DNA of 64,000 nucleotides from Euleptes europaea (lineage: Eukaryota; Chordata; Lepidosauria; Squamata; Sphaerodactylidae): the NCBI RefSeq assembly GCF_029931775.1, contig NC_079312.1, positions 124,370,872 to 124,434,871 of the forward strand, read 5' to 3'. Position numbers and translations under genes: made by a program. This document shows, one piece after another, positions 1 through 12,700 of this stretch; the stretch's first letter is position 1, and each line of letters begins with the position of its first letter. Under the pieces are notes generated by a model. It saw only the letters and a program-made list of their open reading frames with translations, made no database searches and was not told the DNA's origin.

Positions 1-158
1 CAAGTGTTTCAACAGGGTTTTTTTTGTGTTGCTGGTAATAGCAATTTCTATGCAACAGCTAATGTGTATTGCATATAATACTTCTAAACAGGGGGGAAAG
101 CCCTTCCATTTAAAAGGTTGACTGCGGTAAGTGATGGCTGATTGTGCCAACTAGGAAT

Positions 159-245
<87 letters not shown>
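159..245. repeat. (GATA)n microsatellite
   Basis: About 21 uninterrupted GATA units lie in a TNRC6C intron. The Ser-Ile-Tyr-Leu repeat seen on the minus strand is a translation of this tract and not a protein. Confidence 0.97.
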
Positions 246-591
246 CCATGCTTCTGAAGTATTGGAAGGTACAATGTGTAGCCAAATATCACTGAGATTG
301 TAAATTCCCATGCCAGTATATATGATTTCAGAAAAGTAGTATTTTCTGTGTTCCTGTATATTGTGAGAAAGCCCCTGTGCTACTCTAAGTTATAATCAGT
401 TCTGGAAATGTATTAGTTTTTTGCTGCCATTATATAACCTTTCAACAACTTCTTTCACCTTCTGTGTGTAATTTCTAGTTAAAGCAGCATGCAGTCCGCA
501 AGCCCTTCTGTCAGCTTTGCTTAAATTGAGAGTACACAAGTATAAATAATCGCAGCTGTAGAACCAAAAGTCCTCTTGTTCTTTTCTCCAG

Positions 592-711
592 GTTCAAGCA
601 CAGCTTTTGCAGTTTGCAGCAAAAAACATTGGTCTCAATCCTGCACTATTAACCTCGCCAATTAATCCTCAGCATATGACGATGTTGAACCAGCTCTATC
701 AGCTGCAGCTG
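592..711 (+). CDS. TNRC6C: TNRC6C exon (visible exon 1), Q-rich region
   Basis: The exon follows a pyrimidine tract ending CTCCAG and is closed by the strong donor GTGAGT. It is 120 nt long, starts in phase 0 and encodes 40 residues beginning [12 protein letters not shown] and ending LNQLYQLQL. This is the conserved hydrophobic and glutamine-rich region of the TNRC6 middle domain. The reading frame carries straight on into the exon at 4856. Confidence 0.93.
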
Positions 712-3700
712 GTGAGTGAGAATGCACACCAAGAAATTTACGAGGCTAGCATGAAGGTCCTTAGAGCCATGAATGTGGTTGTCGTCACTTGAAAAACAAA
801 ATGAGAGTTCTAACAATGGCCACATCTAGGTGTCATAACGGAAATTTGTCCCCAGACTGGCCCAAATTCAGCTTGTTGTCATTGGGCACGCCTTGGAGGC
901 TGCAAAGTTTGGGAAGCTTTGAATCAAACTTCACTTTGCTGTGGCATTCACATGCAGGTGTCTGGATGAATTGAACCTCATTACCTTCATTGTGCAGGGG
1001 GTTGGACTAGATGACCCTTGAGGTCCCATCCAGCTCTATATTTCTCCACCACCACCACCTGGGACTCTAAGGTTTGTGTGTGCGGAGGCATTCATTGCCA
1101 GTTCATCCAGGAAATCTCCATTCATGACAGGAAGAAGGAAAGGACGGAGTGAGGCAAGCGTAACATAAATGTAACCTCAGAATGCAAAAGGATCAAAATT
1201 ATCCTCTACTACTTATGGTGCTTTGTCAGAATCCTGCCATGATTTTGTTTTTCAGTACAGAAGCGAAACCAATTTAAACGAAGTGCAAAAATTCTTTATA
1301 AGCTACCACATATAATTCAAGACCACATACGACAAAATGTACATCAAAACCCCACAAAAAACCATATATACAATTCATATGTACAAAAGTTGTTTATCAA
1401 AGTTGTCTCAATGATGAGTACAGAATCTTCTCATTGAAGGCAGATATCATGTAGCAAAATAAAGGCCATCAGTTTATGGAGGATACGGCCATTTCAAATT
1501 CTTAGCTTATCAAGCAATTCTTCTTCAGTCCTTCCTATATTATAAAAAATGTGTAATTGCAGTCATACTATATTGCACCTAAATTTTACAAAACATAATG
1601 AATATAATAAAAAATTTCCACAGGGGCACAAAAGGCAATATACACAAAATTTAGTATCGCAGTTAGTAAAGTAAACTGCGATACTAAATTTTGTGTATAT
1701 TGCCTTTTGTGCCCCTGTGGAAAAATTTACACTGGATCTAGTATTAGATCAATTAAAACTCGAATCCTGGAACATAGGTCGAGAATACGCGCAGGCGGGT
1801 TAACAGCTCCGGTAGTAGAACATTTCCTCCAATTTCGGCACAGCGAGAACGATCTTCGCTATTTTGTAATTTGGAAGCTGAATGCCAAAAGATATGATAG
1901 ACAAGACAAGGAAAGGATATTGAGACAAAAGGAGGGTTATTTTATTCATCTTTTGAATTCCATGGCCCTTTCCGGATTAAACTTAGAAAACGATCTTTCG
2001 TGCTATATTTAAATGTGCGCATGTCCCTTTAAGAGTGAATTGCCTGGACCTCCATTTCACAGCAGATGCATGCAGTTGAGTTTTGCTTCACACACTGGTT
2101 AGCTATTTAACTACTAGGAAATTTCAAGGTGGGAATCGCTACACTTTGTATTCTTACCCGGAGTGGGACGTGATTTGGCTCTGTACCCCTTGTGGGACAA
2201 TTGAAGTTACCTACATTATGATAATGGAATATATAGAAAAATATGCAGGATATTGAATGTAAGTATTTTATTATATTCATTATGTTTTGTAAAATTTAGG
2301 TGCAATATAGTATGATTGCAATTACACATTTTTTATAATATAGGAAGGACTGAAGAAGAATTGCTTGATAAGCTAAGAATTTGAAACGGCCGTATCCTCC
2401 ATAAACTGATGGCCTTTATTTTGCTACATGATATCTGCCTTCAATAAGAAGATTCTGTACTCATCATTGAGACAACTTTGATAAACAACTTTTGTACATA
2501 TGAATTGTATATATGGTTTTTTGTGGGTTTTTGATGTACATTTTGTCGTGTGTTCTCTTGAATTATATGTGGTAGATTATAAAGAATTTTTTCACTTCGT
2601 TTAAATTGGTTTTGCTTCTGTACTGATTTCCAAATCCCTTGATACTTGTACAGTGGTGTCTATTTCGTTCTCCCATGATTTTGTTTTTGGGCAGACCATT
2701 CCAGAAGCAGGGGGCTGAAGCTCCTTTGGAGCTGGCGTGACCTCACTCCGGCGTATGTGCCACCATATCACAGAATAAGGTAGCATCTATGCCGGGGCGG
2801 GGGCAAACATGCCAGCATCTGGGCACCACCAGCCCCCGCTGCCAGTGCAGCCATGCCAGAAGGGAAAGCCTGCGCCGGTGTGTAAAGAGCACTCCCGGGG
2901 GTGGAGCTGCCTTTAAGCAGCTTCCACAGCCCTTTCATCCTCGGAACACCCCCTTAAGTGGCAGTGGGACTGTGCCACCTTTTTTGGTGACACAGCCTCA
3001 CTGTTTTCAATGGGGCATTTCCCCTTTTTCCCCTCTTTTATTTTCAAAAATGATTTTTCGCCCTCTGGAGGTGGCGTGGCTCTGCTGCGCCTGGTCATTG
3101 TGGATCTACCCCCCTTTCAGGATTGCACTCTATTTCTAGGGTTTTTCCTGTTGTGTATTAGTGTTATTAGCAGTATCATTAGTAAAACCAGCTTTCTATA
3201 TGATTTCTCACCGATAGAAAGTGAGAATAATTTCTGTTCATTTATGCTATTAATCATTCCTGTACACATCCCAGTAAGCCCATATTTTACTGCTGTTTGA
3301 GACTGTTTTTGATCAGCTACGGAACGCAGAAACTGTCTTTCTCATACTTGTTGCTCCAGATGTTAAGAGATTTGCTGTGCTTAGGGTTAGCTTACTAAGG
3401 TTTTGGTGAAAATGCTCCAGGCAATGAATTCAGAGTTTTTGTTTTTGTAGCTTTCATTTCTGGAATAATTTCATAGCAGGGACTTATGCAGACATAATGC
3501 TTAGCCCTATATTTTTCTTAATCCGGTTAAAGGTTATGTCAGAATGTTTGAAACCTGGTTAAGGATTGGCCACAAACAAGGAAGTGATGCATGGATTGAA
3601 CTTGGTTTGCATGCCAAGGTTAAGTAATGCATTTTCAGGCAGGTGACCAGCAGTTCATGCACATGCCTCCTTATTCACTCTGCAGTTTAGCTTGGCAGGT

Positions 3701-6700
3701 TAAATGACAGTATTCCTATACACTTAACGATCTTAACTGGGACTGGGGCAGTAAAGAGGGTTGCTAGCTCCGGGTTGGGAAATACTGATGATTTTGGGGG
3801 TGGAGCCTGAGGAGGACAAGGTTTGGGGAGGGGAGGGACTTCAATAGGGTATAATGCCATAGAGTCCACCTTCCGAAGTGGCCATTTTCTCCAGGTGAAC
3901 TAATCTCTGCCACCTGGAGATCAGTTGTAATAGCGGGAGATCTCCAGCTACAACCTGGAGGTTGGCAACCCTAGCAGTAAAACATGTTTAACACTAAACA
4001 TGGTTAAATATTATGTATGTATGCGGTGTTGTGGGAGAGTTATGGATATCATGGACCACCAAAAAGATAAGTGCTTTCTAGATCAAATCAAGCCTAAATT
4101 TTCCCTAGAAGCTAAAATAACCAAACTGAGGCTATCATACTTTGGTCACATTATGAGAAGGCAAGAGTCACTGGAGAAGACAATAATGCTAGGAAAAGTT
4201 GAAGGCAGCAGTAAAGGAGAAGATCCAACATGAGATGGAGTGACTCAGCCAAGGAAGCCATGGCCCTCAGTCTGTAAGACCTGAGCAAGGCTGTTAATGA
4301 TCGGACATTTTGGAGGTCATTAATTGATAAGATTGTCAGAAGTGTCTTGACAGCATATAACACGCATGTGTTTAGATGCCAAGCGTTCCAAGCTCTTTAC
4401 GTTTTCTCCCTTACCAGAATTCACAGAAATAAAAGGAACACTGGCATGAAGTATCTGAATTGAGGTTCACATCTTGAACAATGTTTGTAGAAGGTTAAAC
4501 GAAAGCTGGTGCCTTTATTGTGCTTTTCTTCAAAACATTTTTTAAAAAATTTGTCCCCGGATTTAACCGGCAAACTATTTTTTGCAACCAGTTGTTGAAC
4601 ATACCTCTGTATCTGAGGCTGTTCCCGGTAGCCACATTTAATGGTATTTGGTTAGTAAATGCAAGGTTTTTAGTTGTTGTAAGGGGAGACTTGTTTATCT
4701 GGATTGCTTTATGAAATCCATGTAATCATTAGTAAGTAGAAAGTCTTTAGAGTAGTTACTAATGTAAAAAAAAATTGACGATTGACTGTGGTTCCCTTGA
4801 GAGCTTTGGCCATCTTCTCTTTTATGACTTTTGACCCCTTATTTCCAATCTGCAGGCGTACCAACGTTTACAAATCCAGCAGCAGATGTTACAGGCTCAG
4901 CGTAATGTTTCCGGACCCATCAGACAACAGGAGCAGCAAGTAGGTTTAATCTCTTTGACACAACTCCATGTGTACGGGCTCTGGCGAATCTAGTGTGTTA
5001 CATGGTGCAAGTTAGTTTCATTGAGTAAGTCTGTTCTAAATATTGTCGAAGGCTTTCACGGTTAAAGTTCATCGGTTCTTGTAGGTTATCCGGGTTGTGT
5101 GACCATGGTCTTGGTATTTTCTTTCCTGACGTTTCACCCACAACTGCGGCAGGCATCTTCAGAGGAGTAACACTGAAGGACAGTGTCTCTCAGTGTCAAG
5201 TAACACACTTGACACTGAGAGACACTGTCCTTCAGTGTTACTCCTCTGAAGATGCCTGCCGCAGCTGTGGGCGAAACGTCAGGAAAGAAAATACCAAGAC
5301 CACAGTCACACAACCCGGATAACCTACAAGAACCGATAAGTCTGTTCTGTTGTCTGATTTAAAATCAAAAACAGTAGCAGCTTCACAATCTAGCATGAGG
5401 AAGTAAATAACTGTTAACCCATTGAGTTTATTGTTTGCTGTCTGGGTTATGATAACAAGAGCCGTGAGCCTCTGTTCTGTCTCCTAGTTGTTGACTTTTT
5501 TAATTTTATTTTATTTTTGCTTGTTGCCAGGTTGCACGTACAATCAATAACATGCAGCAGCAGATCCAGCAGCACCAGCGACAGCTGGCCCAGGCCCTGC
5601 TTATGAAGCAGCAGCCACCCCCTCCGCATCTATCTTTGCACCCCTCTGCAGGCAAATCAGCCATGGATAACTTTTCACCCCATCCCCAGGCTCCTGGCCT
5701 ATCTGACCTGCAGACCAAAGAGCAACAGTCTTCACCGAACACCTTTGCTCCTTACCCCCTTGGTATGTACAGTTTAAGAGCCTAATAAAAAAGATGCAGA
5801 TAACTGTGCATGTGACGATTGTCCCACTTGACCAAAATCCTAGCAGTTATTATGGCTTCTGAACCATATTGGTTTCTGTTTATACTGTATTTCAGTGGTT
5901 CCCAAACTGTGCTCCGTGAAGAGATTGGAAAGAAAAATACTACTGTCATTCAGTTTAGTATACAGGTGCTAAGTGAAAATTAGTGCTCCATGATGATTAG
6001 TGCTCCATGGCGCAAAAAGCTTGGGAACCGCTGCTGTATTTCATTATTATGGCAGCTGGTGTCACCAAGCTAAAATCAGTAAGCATTTCCCATACATGGC
6101 AACAGTGTCTCACGTTTTCTAAAAAGATTGCAAGAACATGATAATACAAGTAGAACTATTGTGAGAATCATAGCACATTCATTTGTGTTCAAGAAAAAAA
6201 GCTATAAAAGGTGTCTTTGCAAACTGAGGGGAACTCCAAATTTGCATTAAAAAATATTTCATTGATAGTTTGTGGGGTTAAGTAAGACACATTTTTAAAA
6301 ATAAAATCACAGGGATTTCACAAAATTACCTTTCAAAACATGGACACTTCTAAACTGTGTTTTATCTCATCCCATTTGGAGGCGGGGAGGGGAGCAGGTG
6401 GAAGTAACGGGAGAGGGAAGAGTGACTGCAGGAAGGGAGAAGGAGAACCAGGAGAGGAAAATAGCAACTGGTAAATGGGACAGGGAAGAAGAGAGTAGAA
6501 CCAAAGGTGAGTGGGAAAAGCCAGCAAGGAAGGAGGCAGAGCGGGCACCAGAGCAACCTGTGAGGAAGCAGGGGGAAAGGGAGAGAAATAAAGACAGCCC
6601 TGGGGAGGATATATGATTAACCCTCCAGTTCTCACAGTTCCCCTGCTTGTATCATCTGTTAAGCTTCTCTGTACTGAAAATGACAACAGGAATGGAAGGT

Positions 6701-9700
6701 GGCTGATTATGAAGAGAATGAGCCGCATGAGTCTGGAGACGCGCAGTGCATTTGTGCACCTGCATCTGTGTTTCTTACCCACCCTGGCAATTGCTTGTTT
6801 TCCATAGTGTCTCACTGTCCCCTATAATACCAAAGTCCATGTCCCCTGGCACTGATTAACTGTAGGTTTAAAACCGACTCTTCACAAACTGTTTAATTAA
6901 CTTATGGAAGATGTGGTGACGAAGACGAGGTTTTGTAGCTTTGGAATGTTTGATTTCCCCCTGGCTTTCTTATCTGTAGGAACAAAGCATTAGCTTGTAA
7001 GATCTAAGAAGTGAAGTATGATTAAATAATACAGTTAGGAATTAAGGATGTATAACAACCTGTCCACTTCATCTTAGCTGGACTGAATCCAAACATGAAT
7101 GTAAACAGCATGGACATTCCTGGTGGTTTGTCAGTGAAGGACACTTCTCAGTCCCAATCTCGCCTTCCTCAGTGGACACACCCCAACTCAATGGATAATC
7201 TCTCCAATGCGGCTTCTCCACTTGACCAGAATCCTAGCAAGCATGGTATGTGAAGCTCACTAAGCATATAATATGTAATAGCAAAAGTCTCCTGGTTCTG
7301 ATATTTCTGTCTTTGTACAGATTTTCAATAGCTGTGGCAAAATACTTTTGCTGAATATAAATTATTCCATGCAACATGCTCAAATTCATATGTGAAATAA
7401 AATTAGAATACCAAGCTCAAAATGTAAACTCAGAAGGATATTGCATGTATACGGTATTCCTATAGCATTTAGACAGCTTATGGCATTTAAGATAAATTAA
7501 GGATATGTTTTATGGCGGTCTAAAACATTTACAGTGCGAGAAGGTACATTTTTGCTGGGTATATAATCTTTAATAAACTACCCAATTCAAAAGATATGCA
7601 TAGATACTTGGCCCTGGATATTAAATTCCAAGTAGTACGCTTACTTTTTAAACAAGTTTTTAATCCTCGTAGTTCCTCTGATCAACTTGGTAGATGCTAA
7701 GGACTCTGATACAAGAAGGCAAGGGAAGAACCTCAGCTTTTAGGTGGCTTAACATTAAATAACAGAGACACTGTATTTTTGTCATGTTTTCTTAGTTCTT
7801 AGGGGTATATTGAGAGGCTAAAACAAGTTCCTGTTTCTTCATGTAAGAAACAAGTCCAGAATGAATAAATCACTGAGATAATATCTGTGAAGTGTACTTT
7901 GCACCCACCACATTAATGCAAATAGCATTCAGATTAAGTCAAATGCATGTGAAGCTAAACTGAAATTCATGGTCGCCCTCAGGGTCATAATATATATTTA
8001 ACCTAATGCTGCAAGAAATATATTTGAGCCTTTTGTTCTAGTTTCCAAATCACATTTCCTAAACTCACAATTATGCTCTCTAAAAAAATATTTACCCTTT
8101 CCAACTGCATTAATGTATCACTTTAATTGTCTTAATCTACCAATTGCATTCACCTGAGTAGTGCCTATTCTATTCTTCATTAAGATTTTCTTCTTTATGC
8201 TTATGGCGCAGTCCCACCAGCATAGTGGTTCTGAACTAACCCAGAAGCAATTGTACAACGTTCTAGTGCTCTAGGCTTAAACTTGATGCAAACTACATGT
8301 TTTATACTACTTAATATCAGTAATGTTTTATATAAATTTACTGAACTATCAGTGCTATTCTAAACATAACTATTCCCTTCTAAGTCCATTGAAACTTAAG
8401 TTAGCACTGAATGGTAGTTAACTTTGTGCCCCAGGTTAATTTACTACCTTTAATGTAAGTGTCCAGCATCATGGTTGAGTTATGTGACCCATATATTGTT
8501 CTAGTTAGATTTGCTGAAATGCTTAGCAACAAAATAAAAATTACAGCATTAAGAGAAGCAGTCAAAAAATTAACTTTGGACTTGCATTCTCCATTCTTTT
8601 CATGTGTATGTCAGGTGCTATCCCTGGAGGTCTGAGTATTGGTCCTCCAGGAAAGTCCTCCATTGATGACTCTTATGGCCGGTATGATCTGATTCAAAAC
8701 AGCGAGTCACCAGCTAGTCCTCCTGTAGCCGTTCCTCACAGCTGGTCACGTGCCAAATCTGATAATGATAAAATCTCCAATGGTTCCAGCATCAACTGGC
8801 CACCAGGTAACTCTTGATAAGTATTGTAGAATCATACTGTTGCAATAACTGTTTTATTTACTTGGCTTTATTATCCCACCTTTTTGTCTATAAGGTCCTC
8901 AAAATGGATTAGAGTGTTTTACAAATGAAATATTAACTTATTCCGCTCCTTCACAATATATGAGCCCCTGCTGCTTTGCCTTAGAAGTTGTTCTGTTGGT
9001 GGCTTCAGAATGGCCATTGCTTGTTGTCCTCCAGAACCCTATGAGGAAGCAGATTAAAGTTAGTTATAGTATTCCCTAAAATAAGAACAAGGAAACCCCA
9101 AGTTCAATGTGCCTGATGTATTATTGAACAAAATATGTGTTCATGGGAAGGAAAATGCCTTCAGGGTCACATGGCAATATAAACTGGGATAAAAACTTAT
9201 TTCCTTGTCTCTGTCATGATGAACTGCCATAAACTTGACACCAGAATGAGTCTGCTGAGCCTTCCAAAGATGAGATTTTCCTTCTGTCGTTAGCAAAATG
9301 CCCATCCCACTAGATGTTCCATCATCAGGTCACGGTAGTCTTGGTTTCCATCTATTTTTCTGCTGTACCTTTATCCACTTGCGAAAATTTTGGAAGAAAA
9401 TGTGATGTCTCCGTCTTTTTCCAAACAGAATTTCATCCTGGAGTACCATGGAAAGGACTGCAGAACATCGATCCTGAGAACGATCCTGATGTTACGCCTG
9501 GAAGTGTTCCAACAGGGCCCACCATTAACACCACCATACAGGATGTTAATCGCTATCTACTCAAAAGTGGAGGTAGAGTAGTAGCCATGTGTCCTGTTGC
9601 CTTTATTGTTTCCCTTCCTTTCTTTCCCACTTCTGTGCGTTATAGCACCTGCTAGTCTGAAAGTGACCTACCTTTACTCAGGACCCACGCTAGACTCGGC

Positions 9701-12700
9701 ACGCAATCATACAGTTCTCCTGTCACCTTTCTCCCCCTCCTTTTGTAAATAAAAGCAAGCCTTGGGAAGCTTTAAGTTTAAGCAGGAGTGTAGCAAGGGA
9801 GAAGGAGTGACGTTGCTTGACAGTTTCAGCTCTAGCCATTTTTGCCTTCAAAGCCTCCTCGCTTTCCCAGCTGATCTTCCGCGCGCAAAAGAAAGGGTGT
9901 AGCCTGAGGGGAGAGGTTTAGCAGCCCGTCACCCTCCACTCAGAGTTGCAGTCCTGCACGATTGCTTTTGCTTTCAAAAAAAAAGAATGTCTCATCTTGT
10001 GTGAGCTTATTGTCACTAAAAGCAGGGTCTAAACAATCCTTATGCTTTGTAGCTGTTGCTTAAACATCCATATGGCTTTTTTTGTTTCTTTTAGCTTGGA
10101 AAGGGCAAAATACGAGGATTTCTTTTTCCACTTCGGAATTTTCAAATCTTTAATAGAGTATAAATCATGTTTGCTGGAAGTTGCTCCTCTCATCCTTGGT
10201 TTCAGTATAGTCTTCCCAGTTTCTCTTCCTGCCTCTTACAGCTGCAAAGTCCTGATTTCAAATGCAAGTAGTCAGCTTGTTAATAAGGGAGCGAGTGCAA
10301 TAAATCCCACGCTGGATGCTGTTGAAGATGAGAAAAATAGGCTGCCTCATTGCTAAACCCAGCAATGGAGAATATAAAAAACCTTGAACGCCCGTACATT
10401 GAGACGTACTTCTTCCCTTCCTTATCTGAGATTCTTCAAGCACTAGGTTATTAGACACTCCCCCCTCCCGGTACTTCCAAACTAGATTCTGTATCACCAG
10501 AAAGGGAATTAAGCTGAGCTTATCTGGATGTTTTGTTTGACGGGAATGCTAGACCTTCAAATATATACTGCCCAAAGCAAGTCTAGTAGCAGCAATAGTA
10601 ACAGAGTAGTCATGTTGTTCAAATGATTTGTTGGCCTTCCAAGTGTAGATTGTACTGACATAAGCTGTATCTTCCAGAGCGCGTGTGAAGCAGATCTTTA
10701 TATCTGGCAGCCAGAGTCCACCTTGAAAATACGATAATTCTTGCCACGTTCTGTGGATGAATTAGTGTATTTTCTGGAATACTGCCCGGTCATGGTGAAA
10801 TGTCAGTTGACGTGAACACCTTTAATTAATTTCAAAATTGAAATTAAGCCATTTATATGAAATGTGAATGATAAAAGCTAGGTACTTTAAAGATATTCTT
10901 CTTCAGTTAATCAACATTTGCATGTGTGTGTAAAGATCTCCTGCTTTCTGTTTCCTACTTGTGCTATGTGTTCTGTGATATTCTTCTCCCCCCCCCCTTT
11001 CCCTAAACTCCGGCTTGCACAACAGAGGGCCCATAGGCATGCTTGCATCTTTCTCACTGTTTGCAACTCCTTGCGGAAATTCTAAATCCCCCCTTTGCAT
11101 TCAGCACCTTCCCACATTTTTGTAGACACGTCAAAAGCCCGGGCAAGCCCATCAAAAGGTAGGGGTAGGGGCTCCTCCGCTCCCTGAAATGCATAGAGTT
11201 TGTTGAAGCCAGCCAGCCCCTCTTAATGGTCTGCCTGTGTCTTGTACTCCTTCAATGACGTGCATTGCTGAGACTGTGAAAACATTGTGTGTTCTTCCTA
11301 CTAAACTCATTGAGGACTTGAGAAGAAATGATAAGGCTGGGATAGAGGAGCTGAAGCAAAGAGAAACTGAAGGAAGAAAGAAAAGGGGGGAGAACCGAGA
11401 GATGAATGGCAGGGAAATCTCTGGGCTGTGGAAAAGATAACAAGGGACAGGAGCATTACAAGTTTACATTGAGAACCTGGGATGACAGTGCAGAGGAAGT
11501 GCTGTAGTGTGCATAGAGGGGGAAATGGGGTGGGGTGGGGAAAACAGAGAAGGGGATAACAGAGTGCACAGAGATCTTTGTGGTGGGAAAGAGATGGAAT
11601 TAACAGAAAAGTGAGAGTATGTGGTGGAGGAAATGCTACGGACAGTGTAGAGAAAAACAGGGCTACAAAGAGGAAGTGGTTTGAAGAGAGAAAATAGTAC
11701 ATACACTGGATTATTTTAAGGAACTCATTTAATTAAATGTTGTAACAAATGTTTCTTGTGGTTTGTGGAGTGAAGCGGGCCTTTTGAGCTGGCGTCAATG
11801 CACAAGTGGCCCTCAGATTAATCTGAGTCTTTCACTTCTGCTTTTGGACAGCCTCCAGAGTAGAATCAGTTCATCCCATTAAAAAATCTGCTTGCATTCT
11901 ACACCAAGGAAACCCAAGTTATGAGATAAATAATTTTGCAAATCAGCAACATGTTTTCATGGTATTCAGTTTGTATACTTTCATTGCTCCTGAAATGTTT
12001 GAGAACTGGTTCCAGTATCACATTCAAATCTTCCAGTCTGGTTTTTGGATGGTTGGGAGTATGCAGTAATCTTCTACGTCGGGGTGGGGAACCTTTTTTC
12101 TGCCAAGGGCCATTTGGATATTTATAACATCATTCGCTGGCCATACAAAATTATCAACTTAAAAATTAGCTGACCAAGCCACAAGCAGGCAGCTGCCCCA
12201 GATGACCCCCCCCCCGCACGCGTGGGCAAGCTGGCAGGCATCCAACCGATGGCGCACTCAGCCACCTGGTGGCACAGGATGGTCTGTTGCACCAGCTAAG
12301 TGTAGCCGTCCAGCCGCACGCCAGAGTTGCTCCTGCTCCGCATGGTTGGGGCCGGATCCTACAGCTGGCTCCTGCTACCTCCGCCTGCAGGGATGAAATG
12401 AGGACACACTGGCTAAAAACTCCCCCCCCCCCCGCATTCTGGCCCTGCCCCCTTTAACCCCTCCATTGTCACCACTTAGATCCTTCTGAGTGGATTGCCT
12501 GACATTCCCCATCTCTGTTCTACGTGCTATAAGCTCTTCTTCACGTGGGTGCTGATTCTGTCCTCCGTTTTCAGGTTTCCTCTAACCATGCCTTGATTTG
12601 ACATCCAAATTAGGCAAGCTGTGGCTATTGCTAAACTCCAGACCACTATTTTAAAGTCACAGTTTGAAGTTAATTTGCAAACTGAATTGTTTTGCAGTGT

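Larger units (their letters stand above)
1253..2672 (+). mobile_element. Penelope-like element (PLE-a), fold-back copy with GIY-YIG fragment
   Basis: A perfect 16-bp target duplication (CCATGATTTTGTTTTT at 1237-1252 and 2673-2688) flanks the insertion. The outer arms 1253-1612 and 2266-2626 are inverted copies of each other, and a second 50-bp inverted pair (1615-1664 and 1674-1723) sits inside. Between them lies the end of a PLE reading frame with a GIY-YIG-type start. Only the right arm carries the 46-nt tail (2627-2672), so the element reads on the + strand. PLEs are known to carry such repeated ends, often inverted in truncated copies. Confidence 0.85.

Noticed and set aside
84-311. Minus-strand frame with a Ser-Ile-Tyr-Leu repeat protein
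   Set aside because: It is the translation of the GATA microsatellite at 159-245.
6333-6815. 160-residue minus-strand frame rich in Pro, Leu and Phe
   Set aside because: It comes from purine-rich intronic sequence and has no recognisable domain.
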